Positions 1 through 8,080 are shown, counted from the stretch's first letter. The stretch: DNA of 10,429 nt from Nostoc sp. CHAB 5715 (GCF_020829685.1 NZ_JAIVFR010000136.1:1-10429), one strand, 5' to 3'. Numbers and translations are program-made. Notes: generated by a model not told the origin, from the sequence alone.

Positions 1-387
1 TCAGACACAGTGGCGCAAGGGTTCGGCTCGCTCGGCCTGATGACCTCGGTTCTGCTCACCCCAGATGGCAAGACTGTGGAAGCCGAAGCCGCCCACGGCA
101 CCGTGACCCGCCACTATCGCCAGCACCAGAAGGGCCAGGAGACTTCAACGAACTCCATCGCCTCGATCTTCGCCTGGACCCGTGGCCTTGCCCACCGCGC
201 AAAACTGGACGACAATGCCGAGCTCGCCCGCTTTGCCGATACGCTGGAAAAGGTCTGCGTCCAGTCTGTGGAAGATGGCTACATGACCAAGGATCTGGCG
301 CTGTTGATCGGCCCGGACCAGCCATGGCTGTCGACCTCTGCCTTCCTCGACAAGATTGACGAGAACCTGCAGAAGGCGATGGGCTGA
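1..387 (+). CDS. icd: NADP-dependent isocitrate dehydrogenase, C-terminal part (5' end outside window)
   Basis: This is the last 128 codons of isocitrate dehydrogenase, the TCA-cycle enzyme that oxidatively decarboxylates isocitrate to 2-oxoglutarate and makes NADPH in the cytoplasm. The frame is open from the first base and reads [17 protein letters not shown], so the gene continues to the left. A GTG at position 10 is an internal valine and not a start. Family landmarks are the [17 protein letters not shown] segment, which in this family contacts the cofactor, followed by [16 protein letters not shown]. The sequence matches the homodimeric, eukaryote-like IDH type found in rhizobia and not the E. 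coli Icd type, judged from memory of both. The stop is TGA at 385-387 and a strong terminator follows 25 bases later. The reading frame is intact with no sign of damage. Confidence 0.96.
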   Translation, partial: SDTVAQGFGSLGLMTSVLLTPDGKTVEAEAAHGTVTRHYRQHQKGQETSTNSIASIFAWTRGLAHRAKLDDNAELARFADTLEKVCVQSVEDGYMTKDLALLIGPDQPWLSTSAFLDKIDENLQKAMG

Positions 388-412
388 TCAAAGCCCGTAC
401 GTGATTGACTGT

Positions 413-444
413 GAAACCCGGCCTAGTGCCGGGTTTCTTTGTTT
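413..444 (+). terminator. Intrinsic terminator of icd
   Basis: A perfect 10-bp stem pairs GAAACCCGGC (413-422) with GCCGGGTTTC (428-437) around the 5-base loop CTAGT. It is followed by TTTGTTT, a T-rich run. It lies 25 bases after the icd stop, as expected for a rho-independent terminator on the plus strand. It should separate icd from the ClbS-like gene downstream. Confidence 0.9.
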
Positions 445-518
445 CAGCCTAGACTATGGCATTGCTGAGCGATTTCATGTCTTGGCGCAAAGCCTGCCAT
501 TGCGCAAAAGGAGCCGAC

Positions 519-1031
519 ATGACAATTCCCGAAACCAAAACGGACTTGCTGGCTGCGATTGCCGAAACCTTTGACCGTTTGCTTGTTGATCTTCAACATG
601 TGCCTGCAGACCGCGCGGATGAACAGACACTTCCCGGCCATATGGCCGGAACAAAGATGAGCCCTGCAGATCTGGTCGCCTATTTGCTGGGATGGAACGA
701 ACTGGTTCTCAAATGGCTGGATCGCGATGATCACGGCCAGAAAGTCGATTTTCCGGAGTTAGATTTTCAGTGGAACCAGCTCGGCCTGCTCGCCCAGAAA
801 TTCTATGCGGATTACCCGGAACTTGGCTGGATCCAGCGTCTTGAGCAGCTGATTGTGATCAAGAACCGTTTGGTGGTCTCGATTGAAGCGCGCTCAGATG
901 CTGAACTATATGGTCACCCCTGGTATGAAAAATGGACCAAAGGCAGGATGATCCAGCTCAACACGTCATCGCCTTATGCGAATGCACGCGCGCGCATCCG
1001 CAAATGGCTCAAGGTTTCCGGAAAAGACTGA
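519..1031 (+). CDS. ClbS/DfsB family four-helix bundle protein (DUF1706-like)
   Basis: A 170-residue protein matching the ClbS/DfsB family, whose usual length is about 170. The best-known member, ClbS of colibactin-producing E. coli, protects its host by hydrolysing the DNA-reactive cyclopropane of colibactin. Most family members sit outside colibactin clusters and have no known substrate. Recognisable segments are LLGWNELVLKWL (residues 57-67), FQWNQLGLLAQKFY (83-96) and a C-terminal KWTKGRMIQLNTSSPY region (138-153) followed by a basic RARIRKWLK helix. No signal peptide or membrane segment is visible, so it should be cytoplasmic. I chose the ATG at 519 because AAAAGGAG lies about 5 bases upstream. 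The frame extends up to 456, but that start has no ribosome site and adds residues unlike the family. The gene stands alone between the icd terminator and a convergent gene. Family membership is fairly sure; the substrate is unknown. Confidence 0.88.
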   Translation: MTIPETKTDLLAAIAETFDRLLVDLQHVPADRADEQTLPGHMAGTKMSPADLVAYLLGWNELVLKWLDRDDHGQKVDFPELDFQWNQLGLLAQKFYADYPELGWIQRLEQLIVIKNRLVVSIEARSDAELYGHPWYEKWTKGRMIQLNTSSPYANARARIRKWLKVSGKD

Positions 1032-1091
1032 TCCGGCAAAAGCGCCAAGGTCCAGACATCGGCTCGCCAGTCCAAAGCTGGATAAACCACT

Positions 1092-1619
1092 CTATCCCTG
1101 GACATCCCGATGCCGCGCATGCCCCGCCATAGCGTCGAGTGCCGCAGCAACCGCGGCCACATCCTGATCTATACCAACGAGGCTGATGCCATGGGTCTGG
1201 ACACCCGCCGATCTGCTGACCCATTTTGACAGCGCAGCCCGTGCGTTCAGCTTCAACACAGCATCTGCGGCCGCATTGAGACGCAGGCTGAGGATCGGCT
1301 GAACCATGACATTGGCAAGCTCTACCGCCTCGATATCTGACCAGCGGATTGGTTCATCCGACAGGTCGCGGGCAATCAGAAAATCCCGCGTTATCACCAG
1401 ATGCGGCCGTCCATCCAGTCTCTGCTGCCGGTTCCAGAAATAAAAGCCACCGCAGATCAGGAAACCGGCAATCCCGCCAATGAATTCCACCGTGAAGTAT
1501 TCACCCAGATGCCATTCTATCAGCAATAAAATAGTGCTGCAGACGAGACCGACAAACGAAAGCCAGCCCATCATCGCATAGGCATTTGAGGTGCGGTAAA
1601 TGTCAAGTCGGTCATGCAT
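1092..1619 (-). CDS. Small inner-membrane protein with two transmembrane helices and a soluble C-terminal domain
   Basis: I do not recognise a characterised homologue. The 175-residue product has a short N-terminus, a hydrophobic helix at about 16-35 (MMGWLSFVGLVCSTILLLI) and a second at about 44-62, then a soluble domain of about 110 residues. That domain has alternating strand-like segments (HLVITRDFLIARD, PIRWSDIEAVEL, PILSLRL, GISLVGI) and ends in an alanine-rich helix. The pattern resembles membrane-anchored PH-like domain proteins of the STM3941/DUF type; this is a resemblance by eye only. ATG at 1619 is chosen because GGTGGAGG sits 5 bases upstream. The GTG at 1631 overlaps that ribosome site and is unlikely. 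It lies 71 bases downstream of the AraC-type gene on the same strand and may be co-transcribed with it. It ends 60 bases from the convergent ClbS-like gene. Confidence 0.75.
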   Translation of the reverse strand: MHDRLDIYRTSNAYAMMGWLSFVGLVCSTILLLIEWHLGEYFTVEFIGGIAGFLICGGFYFWNRQQRLDGRPHLVITRDFLIARDLSDEPIRWSDIEAVELANVMVQPILSLRLNAAADAVLKLNARAALSKWVSRSAGVQTHGISLVGIDQDVAAVAAALDAMAGHARHRDVQG

Positions 1620-1649
1620 GAACGCCTCCACCCGTTTGCAATCAGCCCA

Positions 1650-1669
1650 AACCGAATTAGCAGGTTCGG
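1650..1669 (-). terminator. Weak hairpin after the AraC-type gene
   Basis: On the minus strand CCGAA and TTCGG (1652-1656 and 1665-1669) form a 5-bp stem around an 8-base loop, followed by TTTGGG. The stem is short and the T run poor. It could attenuate transcription between the regulator gene and the small membrane protein gene, or mean nothing. Confidence 0.25.
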
Positions 1670-1690
1670 ATGGAAGCGCAAGGGCAGGCC

Positions 1691-2542
1691 TTATTTCAAT
1701 GGCATCCAGATCTCCGTCAGCAAGTCGCCCGGCGCCGTATCGCGCGGATTGTTCAGATAAAGCTCGAACATCGGATCATTGCGCAGCTCCCTGCCCGACT
1801 GTGGCAGCCAGCCGGCATAGAGCCAACGATAGGCCTCTGGCATATCCGCATAGGGTCCCTTGTGGGTCAAGACCGCAAAATACCCCCCCGGCAGCACCAG
1901 CGGCTCCAGCGGCGCCTCCGCCTTGAAATCAACGCCCACCGTCACGCAGGCATGCGACCGCAGTGCCTCAACCGGAACGACATCCGGATCATCGTGATAA
2001 AGGCCTACCATGCCGCAATCTTTCTGCAACTGATTGCGCGCCGACAAGGTGCCGTACAGCATGTCAAAGGCTTTGCCGATTGCCATATAGGAACCCTGAT
2101 GGGCAATGCCGGCCAGCCGGACCTCTTCCTGCATCTTTATCTTCACATCATACATATCTGTCATTCCCTGTTTAAGAGCGGTTGAATAGGCCGCGTGGCT
2201 TCCGGCCCGCCGGTAAGCCGCCGGTGCAAGACCGTAGGACGACTTGAAAACACGGTTGAAGGATGAAAGGTCCGGATAGCCTGCGCGGGCAGCAATGCGG
2301 GAAACCGCCAGTCTGGAGTGGGCCAGATCCGCTGCGGCCCGCTGCAGCCGAAGCCGCTTCACGGTGCCCGCCAGGGTTTCGCCATGCACGGCACGATAAA
2401 CGCGATGCCAGTGCCAGGGCGACAGGCAGGCAACCTCTGCCAGCCTGTCAAGATCAAGGTCATCATCCAGATGGGCGTGAATATAGTCTGAAACCCTCAG
2501 TAGCCTTTGCTCATAGGCTGCCCAAATTGCTGATTGTGTCAT
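1691..2542 (-). CDS. AraC-family transcriptional regulator with C-terminal GyrI-like effector-binding domain
   Basis: A 283-residue regulator of the Rob/SoxS-like architecture. Residues about 16-113 form an AraC-type double helix-turn-helix DNA-binding domain, with LDRLAEVACLSPWHWHRVYR (31-50) as the first helix pair and IAARAGYPDLSSFNRVFKSS (83-102) as the second. Residues about 131-283 form a GyrI-like domain (AraC_E_bind), ending with the family signature FELYLNNPRDT (259-269) and TEIWMPL. Such domains bind small, often hydrophobic or cationic ligands, so the protein probably senses a drug or metabolite and activates its targets. The start is ATG at 2542, with AAGGGAG about 7 bases upstream; the frame runs open to a GTG at 2623, but that extension has no ribosome site and lies outside the domain. 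The small membrane protein gene follows on the same strand and is a candidate target or operon partner. The ligand cannot be told from the sequence. Confidence 0.93.
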   Translation of the reverse strand: MTQSAIWAAYEQRLLRVSDYIHAHLDDDLDLDRLAEVACLSPWHWHRVYRAVHGETLAGTVKRLRLQRAAADLAHSRLAVSRIAARAGYPDLSSFNRVFKSSYGLAPAAYRRAGSHAAYSTALKQGMTDMYDVKIKMQEEVRLAGIAHQGSYMAIGKAFDMLYGTLSARNQLQKDCGMVGLYHDDPDVVPVEALRSHACVTVGVDFKAEAPLEPLVLPGGYFAVLTHKGPYADMPEAYRWLYAGWLPQSGRELRNDPMFELYLNNPRDTAPGDLLTEIWMPLK

Positions 2543-2671
2543 TCCGTTTCTCCCTTGCTGCAGATCCTCTAAAGCATGGAGACGTTTGACAAATCTTGCG
2601 GAATTAATCCTTGCCTGCACCAATCGAAGTGGAGACTTTTTCAGTCAGGCCGAGAAGCAAAATCGTCGTTG

Positions 2672-3934
2672 TCAGACAGTCGGCGCATGGCTGCGCACCG
2701 TGCGCCGTGAAATTCGCTGGTCCATCAAGCCTATGCGCTTCATTTCGCCATGCTCGCGCACGGTCTGCAGACGCAGCGACGGATTGAAGCGGCAGATGCG
2801 GTTGCGCCCTTCGTCCTTCGCAATGTAGAGCGCACCGTCAGCGGCGGCCAGCAGATGGTCGAGATTGCGGCCACAATCCTCGGTAAAGGCTAAGCCGACA
2901 CTGACTGTCATTGCAATATGACCGTTTGCGGCACTGCTTGCCAGCCCGGCGATAGACTGGCGCAGTTCATCGATCACGGTCATGGTCGTCGCCTCATCGG
3001 CGGCGTCCAGAAGAATGACAAACTCCTCCCCGCCCAGACGACCAAAAATCATGTCATCGCTGAGTTGCGCTGACAGCAAGGCTGCAAAATCCTTTAAAGC
3101 AACATCTCCAGCCTGATGGCCAAATGTATCATTGATGCGCTTGAAGTGATCCAGATCGAACAGCGCCAACGCCATCGGACCTTGTTTCGCTGCGAGACGG
3201 GATTCTGCCTCGCTGACAAAGGCACGCCGATTGCGAATCCCAGTTAGCATGTCGGTTTCTGCCAGGAGACGCAGCTTCTCTTCAACCCGTTCTTTGGTCA
3301 GCACAATCAGAATGAAGCAGCAGGCCACCGTGTGAAGCATGCTATCCAGCACCATGATCGGAAACCAGCTGGTCTGCGGCAGGCCGTTGACAATCACCAG
3401 CGGGGCGGTCAGGAAAGCGAAAAAAGCAATGACCTTGGCAGCTGCATAGGTGAAAAACACCAGACTGCCCACGAACTGGGTTGGCAAACGCTCATTCGGC
3501 TGCCCGGCAAAAATAGTCGTCCCTGCCATTGTCAGATATACGGCCGGTGCCAGGAGATAGATGGTCATCCGGCCGTCAACGACAATGTCGCTGTTTGCAT
3601 AGAGCAAACCGAAACCAAGGTAGGCCAGTGGCCCGGCGGCCACCAGAATGTATCGGGTCTGATGCCCATAAAAAGCTCGGACCCCCATCAACAAAAATGC
3701 AGTGCTGGAAATCAACAATGCATTGGAGAGCTGTCCAAGTAGCATGATCTGACCAAAGGATTCGGCCCATTTCAGCAAGGGGCCGACTGCGCCGACGAAC
3801 ATCGACGCAGCCCACCAACCAATCACGGCAGAACCGCGATTGCGCCGCCAGGCAATGCACAACACAACCAGAAAAAACAGGTTGATTGTTACCATGCAGA
3901 TAACCAGGGTCTGTAGGTCCAGATAAAATTTCAA
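2672..3934 (-). CDS. Membrane-bound diguanylate cyclase (7 TM helices + GGDEF domain)
   Basis: This 420-residue protein should make cyclic di-GMP from two GTP at the inner membrane. The N-terminal half holds about seven hydrophobic helices (roughly 10-28, 36-52, 63-85, 94-112, 125-143, 155-178 and 192-213), forming a probable sensory or anchoring region of unknown ligand. A short linker leads to the GGDEF domain (about 222-382): DMLTGIRNRRAF (228-239), FDLDHFKRINDTFGH (259-273), the active-site loop GGEEF (301-305) and VSVGLAF. The motif is intact, so activity is expected. The RxxD inhibitory site expected nine to six residues before the motif is absent (S-D-D-M there). A tail of about 38 basic, polar residues follows the domain. 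The start is a TTG at 3934, with CGGAG 8 bases upstream; the next ATG would cut into the first helix. No EAL domain is seen. The gap to alaS is 82 bases and contains a candidate promoter. Confidence 0.93.
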   Translation of the reverse strand: MKFYLDLQTLVICMVTINLFFLVVLCIAWRRNRGSAVIGWWAASMFVGAVGPLLKWAESFGQIMLLGQLSNALLISSTAFLLMGVRAFYGHQTRYILVAAGPLAYLGFGLLYANSDIVVDGRMTIYLLAPAVYLTMAGTTIFAGQPNERLPTQFVGSLVFFTYAAAKVIAFFAFLTAPLVIVNGLPQTSWFPIMVLDSMLHTVACCFILIVLTKERVEEKLRLLAETDMLTGIRNRRAFVSEAESRLAAKQGPMALALFDLDHFKRINDTFGHQAGDVALKDFAALLSAQLSDDMIFGRLGGEEFVILLDAADEATTMTVIDELRQSIAGLASSAANGHIAMTVSVGLAFTEDCGRNLDHLLAAADGALYIAKDEGRNRICRFNPSLRLQTVREHGEMKRIGLMDQRISRRTVRSHAPTV

Positions 3935-3960
3935 AACTAAAACTCCGAATCTGCTCGCAG

Positions 3961-3989
3961 TTTACAAGAAATTTCTAAAAATCTGTCTA
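3961..3989 (-). promoter_or_regulatory. Candidate sigma-70 promoter of the diguanylate cyclase gene
   Basis: On the minus strand TAGACA (3989-3984, five of six matches to TTGACA) and TGTAAA (3966-3961) are separated by 17 bases. Transcription would start near 3954, about 20 bases before the TTG start. The spacer contains the perfect 10-base palindrome AGAAATTTCT (3967-3976). The call rests on motif matching only. Confidence 0.45.
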
Positions 3990-4016
3990 ACATTCACTGA
4001 TAAAAATCACGCTCCA

Positions 4017-6683
4017 TCAACGGCTCGCAATATAGGCGCAAATCGCTTCAATTGCCGCGTCAGCCTTGTCGCCATCGGGGCCGCCGGCCTGGGCCATGTC
4101 CGCCCGTCCACCACCACCCTTGCCACCAAGGCTGGCCGACGCAATCCGCACGAGATCAACAGCGCTGAACCGCGATGTCAGATCATCCGTAACCGCTACA
4201 ACTGCGCTGGCCTTGCCATCCTCGGAGACGCCAACAAATGCGACAATGCCGGACCCGATGGTCTGCTTGCCGTCATCAGCCAGCCCCTTCAGATCCTTCG
4301 GTTCGACGCCGGTCACGACGCGCCCTAGCACATTCACGCCTGCAATGCTGCGAACCAGATCGGCAGTTCCAGATGCAGCACCGCCGCCCAGGGCCAGCTT
4401 CTTCTTGACATCAGCAAGCTCGCGCTCAAGCTTGCGGCGCTCATCGAGCAGGCCTTCGACCCGGCCCAGTACTTCGCCAGGCTGCACCTTCAGCAGCAGA
4501 GCGAGGGATTTTACCTGCTCGTCCCGCTCTGACAGGTAGTCGCGTGCCGCCTGCCCCGTCAGCGCCTCGAGCCGCCGGACACCGGAGCCGACCGCAGTTT
4601 CGGAAACAATGCGCACCAGGCCGATATCACCCGTCTGCTGCACATGCGTACCGCCGCACAGTTCGATCGAATAAGGCTTGCCGGATTTCTCCCCGCGCAC
4701 GGCTCGGCCCATCGACACAACCCGCACTTCATCGCCATATTTTTCGCCAAACAAGGCCATGGCGCCTTCAGCGCGAGCATCATCGACACTCATCAGCCGT
4801 GTTGCCACTGGTGAATTCTGCACCACGATCTCATTGGCCATCTCTTCCACCACACGCAGCTCGTCGCTGGTCATGGTCTTTGGATGCGACACGTCAAACC
4901 GCAGGCGATCTGGCGAGACCAGCGAGCCCTTCTGCATCACATGCGTTCCGAGCACTTCGCGCAGGGCTTCATGCAGCAGATGGGTGGCGGAATGGTTGGC
5001 GCGCAGGCGGCCGCGACGACTATGGTCAACAGCCAGCGCGACAGTATCACCAACCGACAATGTGCCGGTTTCCACCGTCGCAGCATGCACGAACAGGCCT
5101 TCGCCACGCTTCTGCGTATCGCGAACAGCAACCTTGGCCGTGTCAGAGGTCATCGACCCGGCATCACCCTGCTGTCCGCCGGATTCGGCATAGAACGGCG
5201 TCTGGTTGACAACAATCTGCACCTCGGCGCCGGCAGCGGCCGATGTCACCGACTTGCCGTCTACCACCAGGGCCTGCACCACACCTTCGGCAACTTCGGT
5301 ATCATAGCCCAGAAACTCGGACGCACCATTCTGGTCTTTCAATTCAAACCAGATGGTTTCCGTCGCCGTATCACCGGAACCCGACCAGCTGGCGCGGGCC
5401 TCGGCCTTCTGCCGCTCCATAGCTGCGGTAAAGGCTTCGGTATCAACGGAAATGCCCTTCAGACGCAGCGCGTCCTGGGTCAGGTCCAGCGGAAAACCAT
5501 AGGTGTCATAGAGCTTGAAGGCCGTTTCACCATTAAGCTGGCCGCCTTCCGACAGATCGGCAGAGGCATCCGACAGCAAGGTCAGGCCGCGTTCCAGCGT
5601 CTTGCGGAAGCGGGTTTCTTCCAGCTTCAGCGTTTCGGCGATCAGCGATTCCGCCCGCACCAGTTCCGGATAGGCAAGGCCCATCTGGTGGACCAGTACC
5701 GGCACCAGCCGCCACATCAACGGATCGCGCGCGCCCAGAAGCTGCGCATGGCGCATGGCGCGGCGCATGATGCGGCGCAGCACATAGCCACGGCCTTCAT
5801 TGGACGGCAGAACGCCATCGGCAATCAGGAAGGCAGACGAGCGCAGATGGTCGGCAATCACCCGGTGGCTGGCACGGCGGTCGCCGACGGCAGGCACTCC
5901 GGTTGCTTCTTCGGAGGCGGCGATCAGCGCCCGGAACAGGTCGATATCATAATTATCATGCTTTCCTTGCAGAAGCGCTGCCACCCGCTCCAGCCCCATG
6001 CCGGTATCGATGGACGGACGCGGCAGCGACACGCGCTCTTCCTTGGTGATCTGCTCATACTGCATGAACACCAGGTTCCAGATTTCGATAAAGCGGTCAC
6101 CATCTTCATCGGCAGAGCCCGGAGGGCCACCAAAGATGTGCTCGCCATGATCGTAGAAGATTTCCGAACAGGGGCCGCAGGGACCGGTATCCCCCATGGC
6201 CCAGAAATTATCACTGGTTGGAATGCGAATGATCCGGCGCTCGGACAGGCCGGCGATCTTCTGCCACAGGCCAAAGGCCTCGTCATCGGTGTGATAGACA
6301 GTGACCAGCAGGCGGTTCTTGTCGATACCGAATTCCTGGGTGATCAGATTCCAGGCAAGCTCGATCGCCCGCTCCTTGAAATAGTCGCCAAAGGAGAAAT
6401 TGCCGAGCATTTCAAAGAAGGTGTGATGGCGAGCCGTATAGCCGACATTGTCCAGGTCATTGTGCTTGCCACCGGCGCGCACACATTTCTGCGCGGTCGC
6501 CGCCGTTGAATAGGGGCGCTTTTCCAGACCGGTAAACACGTTCTTGAACTGAACCATGCCGGCATTGGTAAACATCAGTGTCGGGTCATTGCGCGGCACC
6601 AGCGGACTGGACGCGACAACTTCGTGGCCGTTTTTCTTGAAATAGTCGAGGAAAGAAGAACGGATCTCGTTAACGCCACTCAT
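4017..6683 (-). CDS. alaS: Alanyl-tRNA synthetase
   Basis: An 888-residue, full-length class II synthetase that charges tRNA-Ala with alanine and clears mischarged tRNA. The catalytic domain opens at the N-terminus ([20 protein letters not shown]). Motif 2 lies around 65-100 ([20 protein letters not shown], then [17 protein letters not shown]), and motif 3 contains [13 protein letters not shown] (228-240). The editing domain shows its zinc-ligand set as HSATH (H563 and H567) and CGGTH (C676 and H680). A coiled coil (about 744-763) and a C-terminal DHHA1-type domain with [16 protein letters not shown] (853-868) complete the usual layout. ATG at 6683 is chosen over the GTG at 6698 because GAAGGG lies 7 bases before it and overlaps the alternative start. 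The protein is complete, with no frameshift or missing key residue. It follows recA on the same strand but is separated from it by a terminator. Confidence 0.98.
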   Translation of the reverse strand: MSGVNEIRSSFLDYFKKNGHEVVASSPLVPRNDPTLMFTNAGMVQFKNVFTGLEKRPYSTAATAQKCVRAGGKHNDLDNVGYTARHHTFFEMLGNFSFGDYFKERAIELAWNLITQEFGIDKNRLLVTVYHTDDEAFGLWQKIAGLSERRIIRIPTSDNFWAMGDTGPCGPCSEIFYDHGEHIFGGPPGSADEDGDRFIEIWNLVFMQYEQITKEERVSLPRPSIDTGMGLERVAALLQGKHDNYDIDLFRALIAASEEATGVPAVGDRRASHRVIADHLRSSAFLIADGVLPSNEGRGYVLRRIMRRAMRHAQLLGARDPLMWRLVPVLVHQMGLAYPELVRAESLIAETLKLEETRFRKTLERGLTLLSDASADLSEGGQLNGETAFKLYDTYGFPLDLTQDALRLKGISVDTEAFTAAMERQKAEARASWSGSGDTATETIWFELKDQNGASEFLGYDTEVAEGVVQALVVDGKSVTSAAAGAEVQIVVNQTPFYAESGGQQGDAGSMTSDTAKVAVRDTQKRGEGLFVHAATVETGTLSVGDTVALAVDHSRRGRLRANHSATHLLHEALREVLGTHVMQKGSLVSPDRLRFDVSHPKTMTSDELRVVEEMANEIVVQNSPVATRLMSVDDARAEGAMALFGEKYGDEVRVVSMGRAVRGEKSGKPYSIELCGGTHVQQTGDIGLVRIVSETAVGSGVRRLEALTGQAARDYLSERDEQVKSLALLLKVQPGEVLGRVEGLLDERRKLERELADVKKKLALGGGAASGTADLVRSIAGVNVLGRVVTGVEPKDLKGLADDGKQTIGSGIVAFVGVSEDGKASAVVAVTDDLTSRFSAVDLVRIASASLGGKGGGGRADMAQAGGPDGDKADAAIEAICAYIASR

Positions 6684-6733
6684 TCGTATACCCTTCACGG
6701 CTGCTGGAAAGACTAATATTCAGGCATCAGGCT

Positions 6734-6761
6734 TTTATAGAGGGGCGGACTAACTGTCCAG
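6734..6761 (-). promoter_or_regulatory. alaS: Candidate promoter of alaS
   Basis: On the minus strand CTGGAC (6761-6756) and TATAAA (6739-6734) are 16 bases apart, between the recA terminator and alaS. This would give a leader of about 45 bases. The -10 box is good and the -35 is moderate. The call rests on motifs and position only. Confidence 0.4.
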
Positions 6762-6770
6762 CCAGACAAG

Positions 6771-6806
6771 CAAAACCGGCCGCACAATCCGTACGGCCGG
6801 TCAAAA
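6771..6806 (-). terminator. recA: Intrinsic terminator of recA
   Basis: An 8-bp GC-rich stem, ACCGGCCG (6775-6782) with CGGCCGGT (6794-6801), encloses an 11-base loop. Read on the minus strand, the stem is followed by a short T run. It lies about 40 bases past the recA stop, the normal position, and should separate recA from alaS. Confidence 0.75.
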
Positions 6807-6841
6807 TTCACAACGATCCCGTCAAACCAGCGGTAGCCGGA

Positions 6842-7930
6842 TCACATTTCGGCAGCATCATCGCCATCATCGGATTCCGGCGAACCGTTTTCCAAGAAAC
6901 GATCAGCAATCAGGCCGGCATTCTGCCGCAGCGCCAGTTCGATTTCCCGTGCCAGATCCGGATTGTCGCGCAGGAAGCTCTTGGAGTTTTCACGCCCCTG
7001 CCCCAGCCGCTGGCTGTTATAGGAGAACCAGGCACCAGACTTCTCGACGATCCCGGCCTTGACGCCCAGATCGATCAGTTCACCGGTCTTCGACACGCCT
7101 TCGCCATACATGATGTCGAACTCGACCTGCTTGAAGGGCGGTGCCATCTTGTTCTTGACCACCTTGACGCGGGTCTGGTTGCCCACCACTTCATCGCGCT
7201 CTTTAACAGCGCCAATGCGGCGGATGTCGAGGCGGACGGAGGCATAGAACTTCAGCGCATTGCCGCCCGTGGTGGTTTCCGGCGAACCGAACATCACGCC
7301 GATCTTCATGCGGATCTGGTTGATGAAGATCACCATCGTATTGGAGCGAGAGATCGAGGCTGTCAGCTTGCGCAGCGCCTGGCTCATCAGACGCGCCTGG
7401 GCACCGGGCAGATTGTCACCCATTTCGCCTTCAATTTCCGCCCGCGGTGTGAGAGCAGCAACCGAGTCGACGACAAGAACGTCAATCGCGCCGGAACGCA
7501 CCAGCGTATCGGTAATTTCCAGTGCCTGCTCGCCGGTATCGGGCTGCGAGATCAGCAGGTTTTCCAGATCAACACCAAGCTTGCGGGCATAGACCGGATC
7601 AAGCGCATGTTCAGCATCGACAAAGGCGCAAATGCCGCCCTTCTTCTGGGCTTCGGCAATGGTCTGCAGGGCCAGCGTGGTCTTGCCCGAGCTTTCCGGC
7701 CCGAAAATCTCGATGATGCGGCCGCGCGGCAGACCACCGACACCCAAGGCGATGTCCAGTCCGAGCGAGCCGGTCGGGATCGTCTCGATCTCCACCACAT
7801 TCTCGTTCGAGCCGAGCTTCATGATCGAGCCCTTGCCGAAAGCCCGCTCAATTTGCGACAATGCCGCGTCGAGTGCCTTGCTTTTATCCACCGATTTTTC
7901 CTCTACAAGCCGCAAAGAGTTTTGTGCCAT
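6842..7930 (-). CDS. recA: RecA recombinase
   Basis: A 362-residue, full-length RecA. It forms filaments on single-stranded DNA, drives strand exchange in homologous recombination, and triggers LexA self-cleavage in the SOS response. Visible landmarks are Walker [10 protein letters not shown] (77-85), the catalytic glutamate in [10 protein letters not shown] (E107), Walker [11 protein letters not shown] (151-160), loop L1 around EGEMGD (167-172), and loop L2 through [17 protein letters not shown] (204-220). The C-terminus is acidic ([10 protein letters not shown]), as in other RecA proteins, where it limits activity. ATG at 7930 is the start: AAAGGTGG precedes it, MAQNSLRL matches rhizobial RecA N-termini, and the promoter found upstream begins transcription after the longer frame's start at 8026. 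The upstream region carries an SOS-type operator, so LexA control and autoregulation are likely. Confidence 0.98.
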   Translation of the reverse strand: MAQNSLRLVEEKSVDKSKALDAALSQIERAFGKGSIMKLGSNENVVEIETIPTGSLGLDIALGVGGLPRGRIIEIFGPESSGKTTLALQTIAEAQKKGGICAFVDAEHALDPVYARKLGVDLENLLISQPDTGEQALEITDTLVRSGAIDVLVVDSVAALTPRAEIEGEMGDNLPGAQARLMSQALRKLTASISRSNTMVIFINQIRMKIGVMFGSPETTTGGNALKFYASVRLDIRRIGAVKERDEVVGNQTRVKVVKNKMAPPFKQVEFDIMYGEGVSKTGELIDLGVKAGIVEKSGAWFSYNSQRLGQGRENSKSFLRDNPDLAREIELALRQNAGLIADRFLENGSPESDDGDDAAEM

Positions 7931-7986
7931 CTGATCCACCTTTAGGTTATTGAACATCCCGAGGCAACAATGCCGCCTTGCAACTT

Positions 7987-8015
7987 TATGTACTTCATTT
8001 GTTCTCATTTGGCAA
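7987..8015 (-). promoter_or_regulatory. recA: recA promoter
   Basis: On the minus strand TTGCCA (8015-8010) and TACATA (7992-7987) are exactly 17 bases apart, a good sigma-70 arrangement. Transcription would start near 7980 and give a leader of about 50 bases. The SOS-like box at 7990-8004 lies in the spacer and overlaps the -10 element, which is ideal for repression by LexA. Confidence 0.7.
7990..8004. promoter_or_regulatory. Candidate LexA (SOS) box of recA
   Basis: GTAC-TTCATTT-GTTC matches the alphaproteobacterial LexA direct repeat GTTC-N7-GTTC with one mismatch in eight fixed bases (GAAC-N7-GTAC on the minus strand). The spacing of 7 is exact. Its place inside the recA promoter supports it strongly. 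Binding itself is inferred. Confidence 0.7.
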
Positions 8016-8057
8016 GTCCGCGTCAAGCATATGAATTAAAAAGGAAATAGAAGACGT

Positions 8058-8072
8058 GTTCTGTTTTTGTTT
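8058..8072. promoter_or_regulatory. Possible second SOS-like box on the psuK side
   Basis: GTTC-TGTTTTT-GTTT again differs from GTTC-N7-GTTC at one fixed base and has the same orientation as the box in the recA promoter. It lies 101 bases before psuK. The sequence is T-rich, so a chance match is quite possible. Confidence 0.25.
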
Positions 8073-8080
8073 ACTTAATG

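Noticed and set aside
485..508. Direct repeat GCGCAAA (485-491 and 502-508) before the ClbS-like gene
   Set aside because: Seven bases twice is within chance, and the second copy overlaps the ribosome binding site. No convincing promoter was found with it.
1670..2185. A 171-codon plus-strand frame opposite the AraC-type gene
   Set aside because: It overlaps a clear AraC/GyrI gene on the other strand and resembles no protein I know.
4544..5209. A 221-codon plus-strand frame, also antisense to alaS
   Set aside because: Its composition is rich in R, S, P and H without domain structure, typical of a shadow frame.
4884..6509. A 541-codon open frame on the plus strand, antisense to alaS
   Set aside because: It lies wholly inside alaS, has no recognisable domain or good ribosome site, and is expected from GC-biased codon use in the opposite gene. 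AlaRS is certain.
7931..8026. N-terminal extension of recA to a start at 8026
   Set aside because: The extension contains the promoter and SOS box, is unlike RecA N-termini, and the ATG at 7930 has a good ribosome site.
8009..8035. A plus-strand promoter for psuK (TTGGCA with TATGAA) overlapping the recA promoter
   Set aside because: The spacing is only 15 bases and the implied leader is about 130 bases; too weak to annotate.
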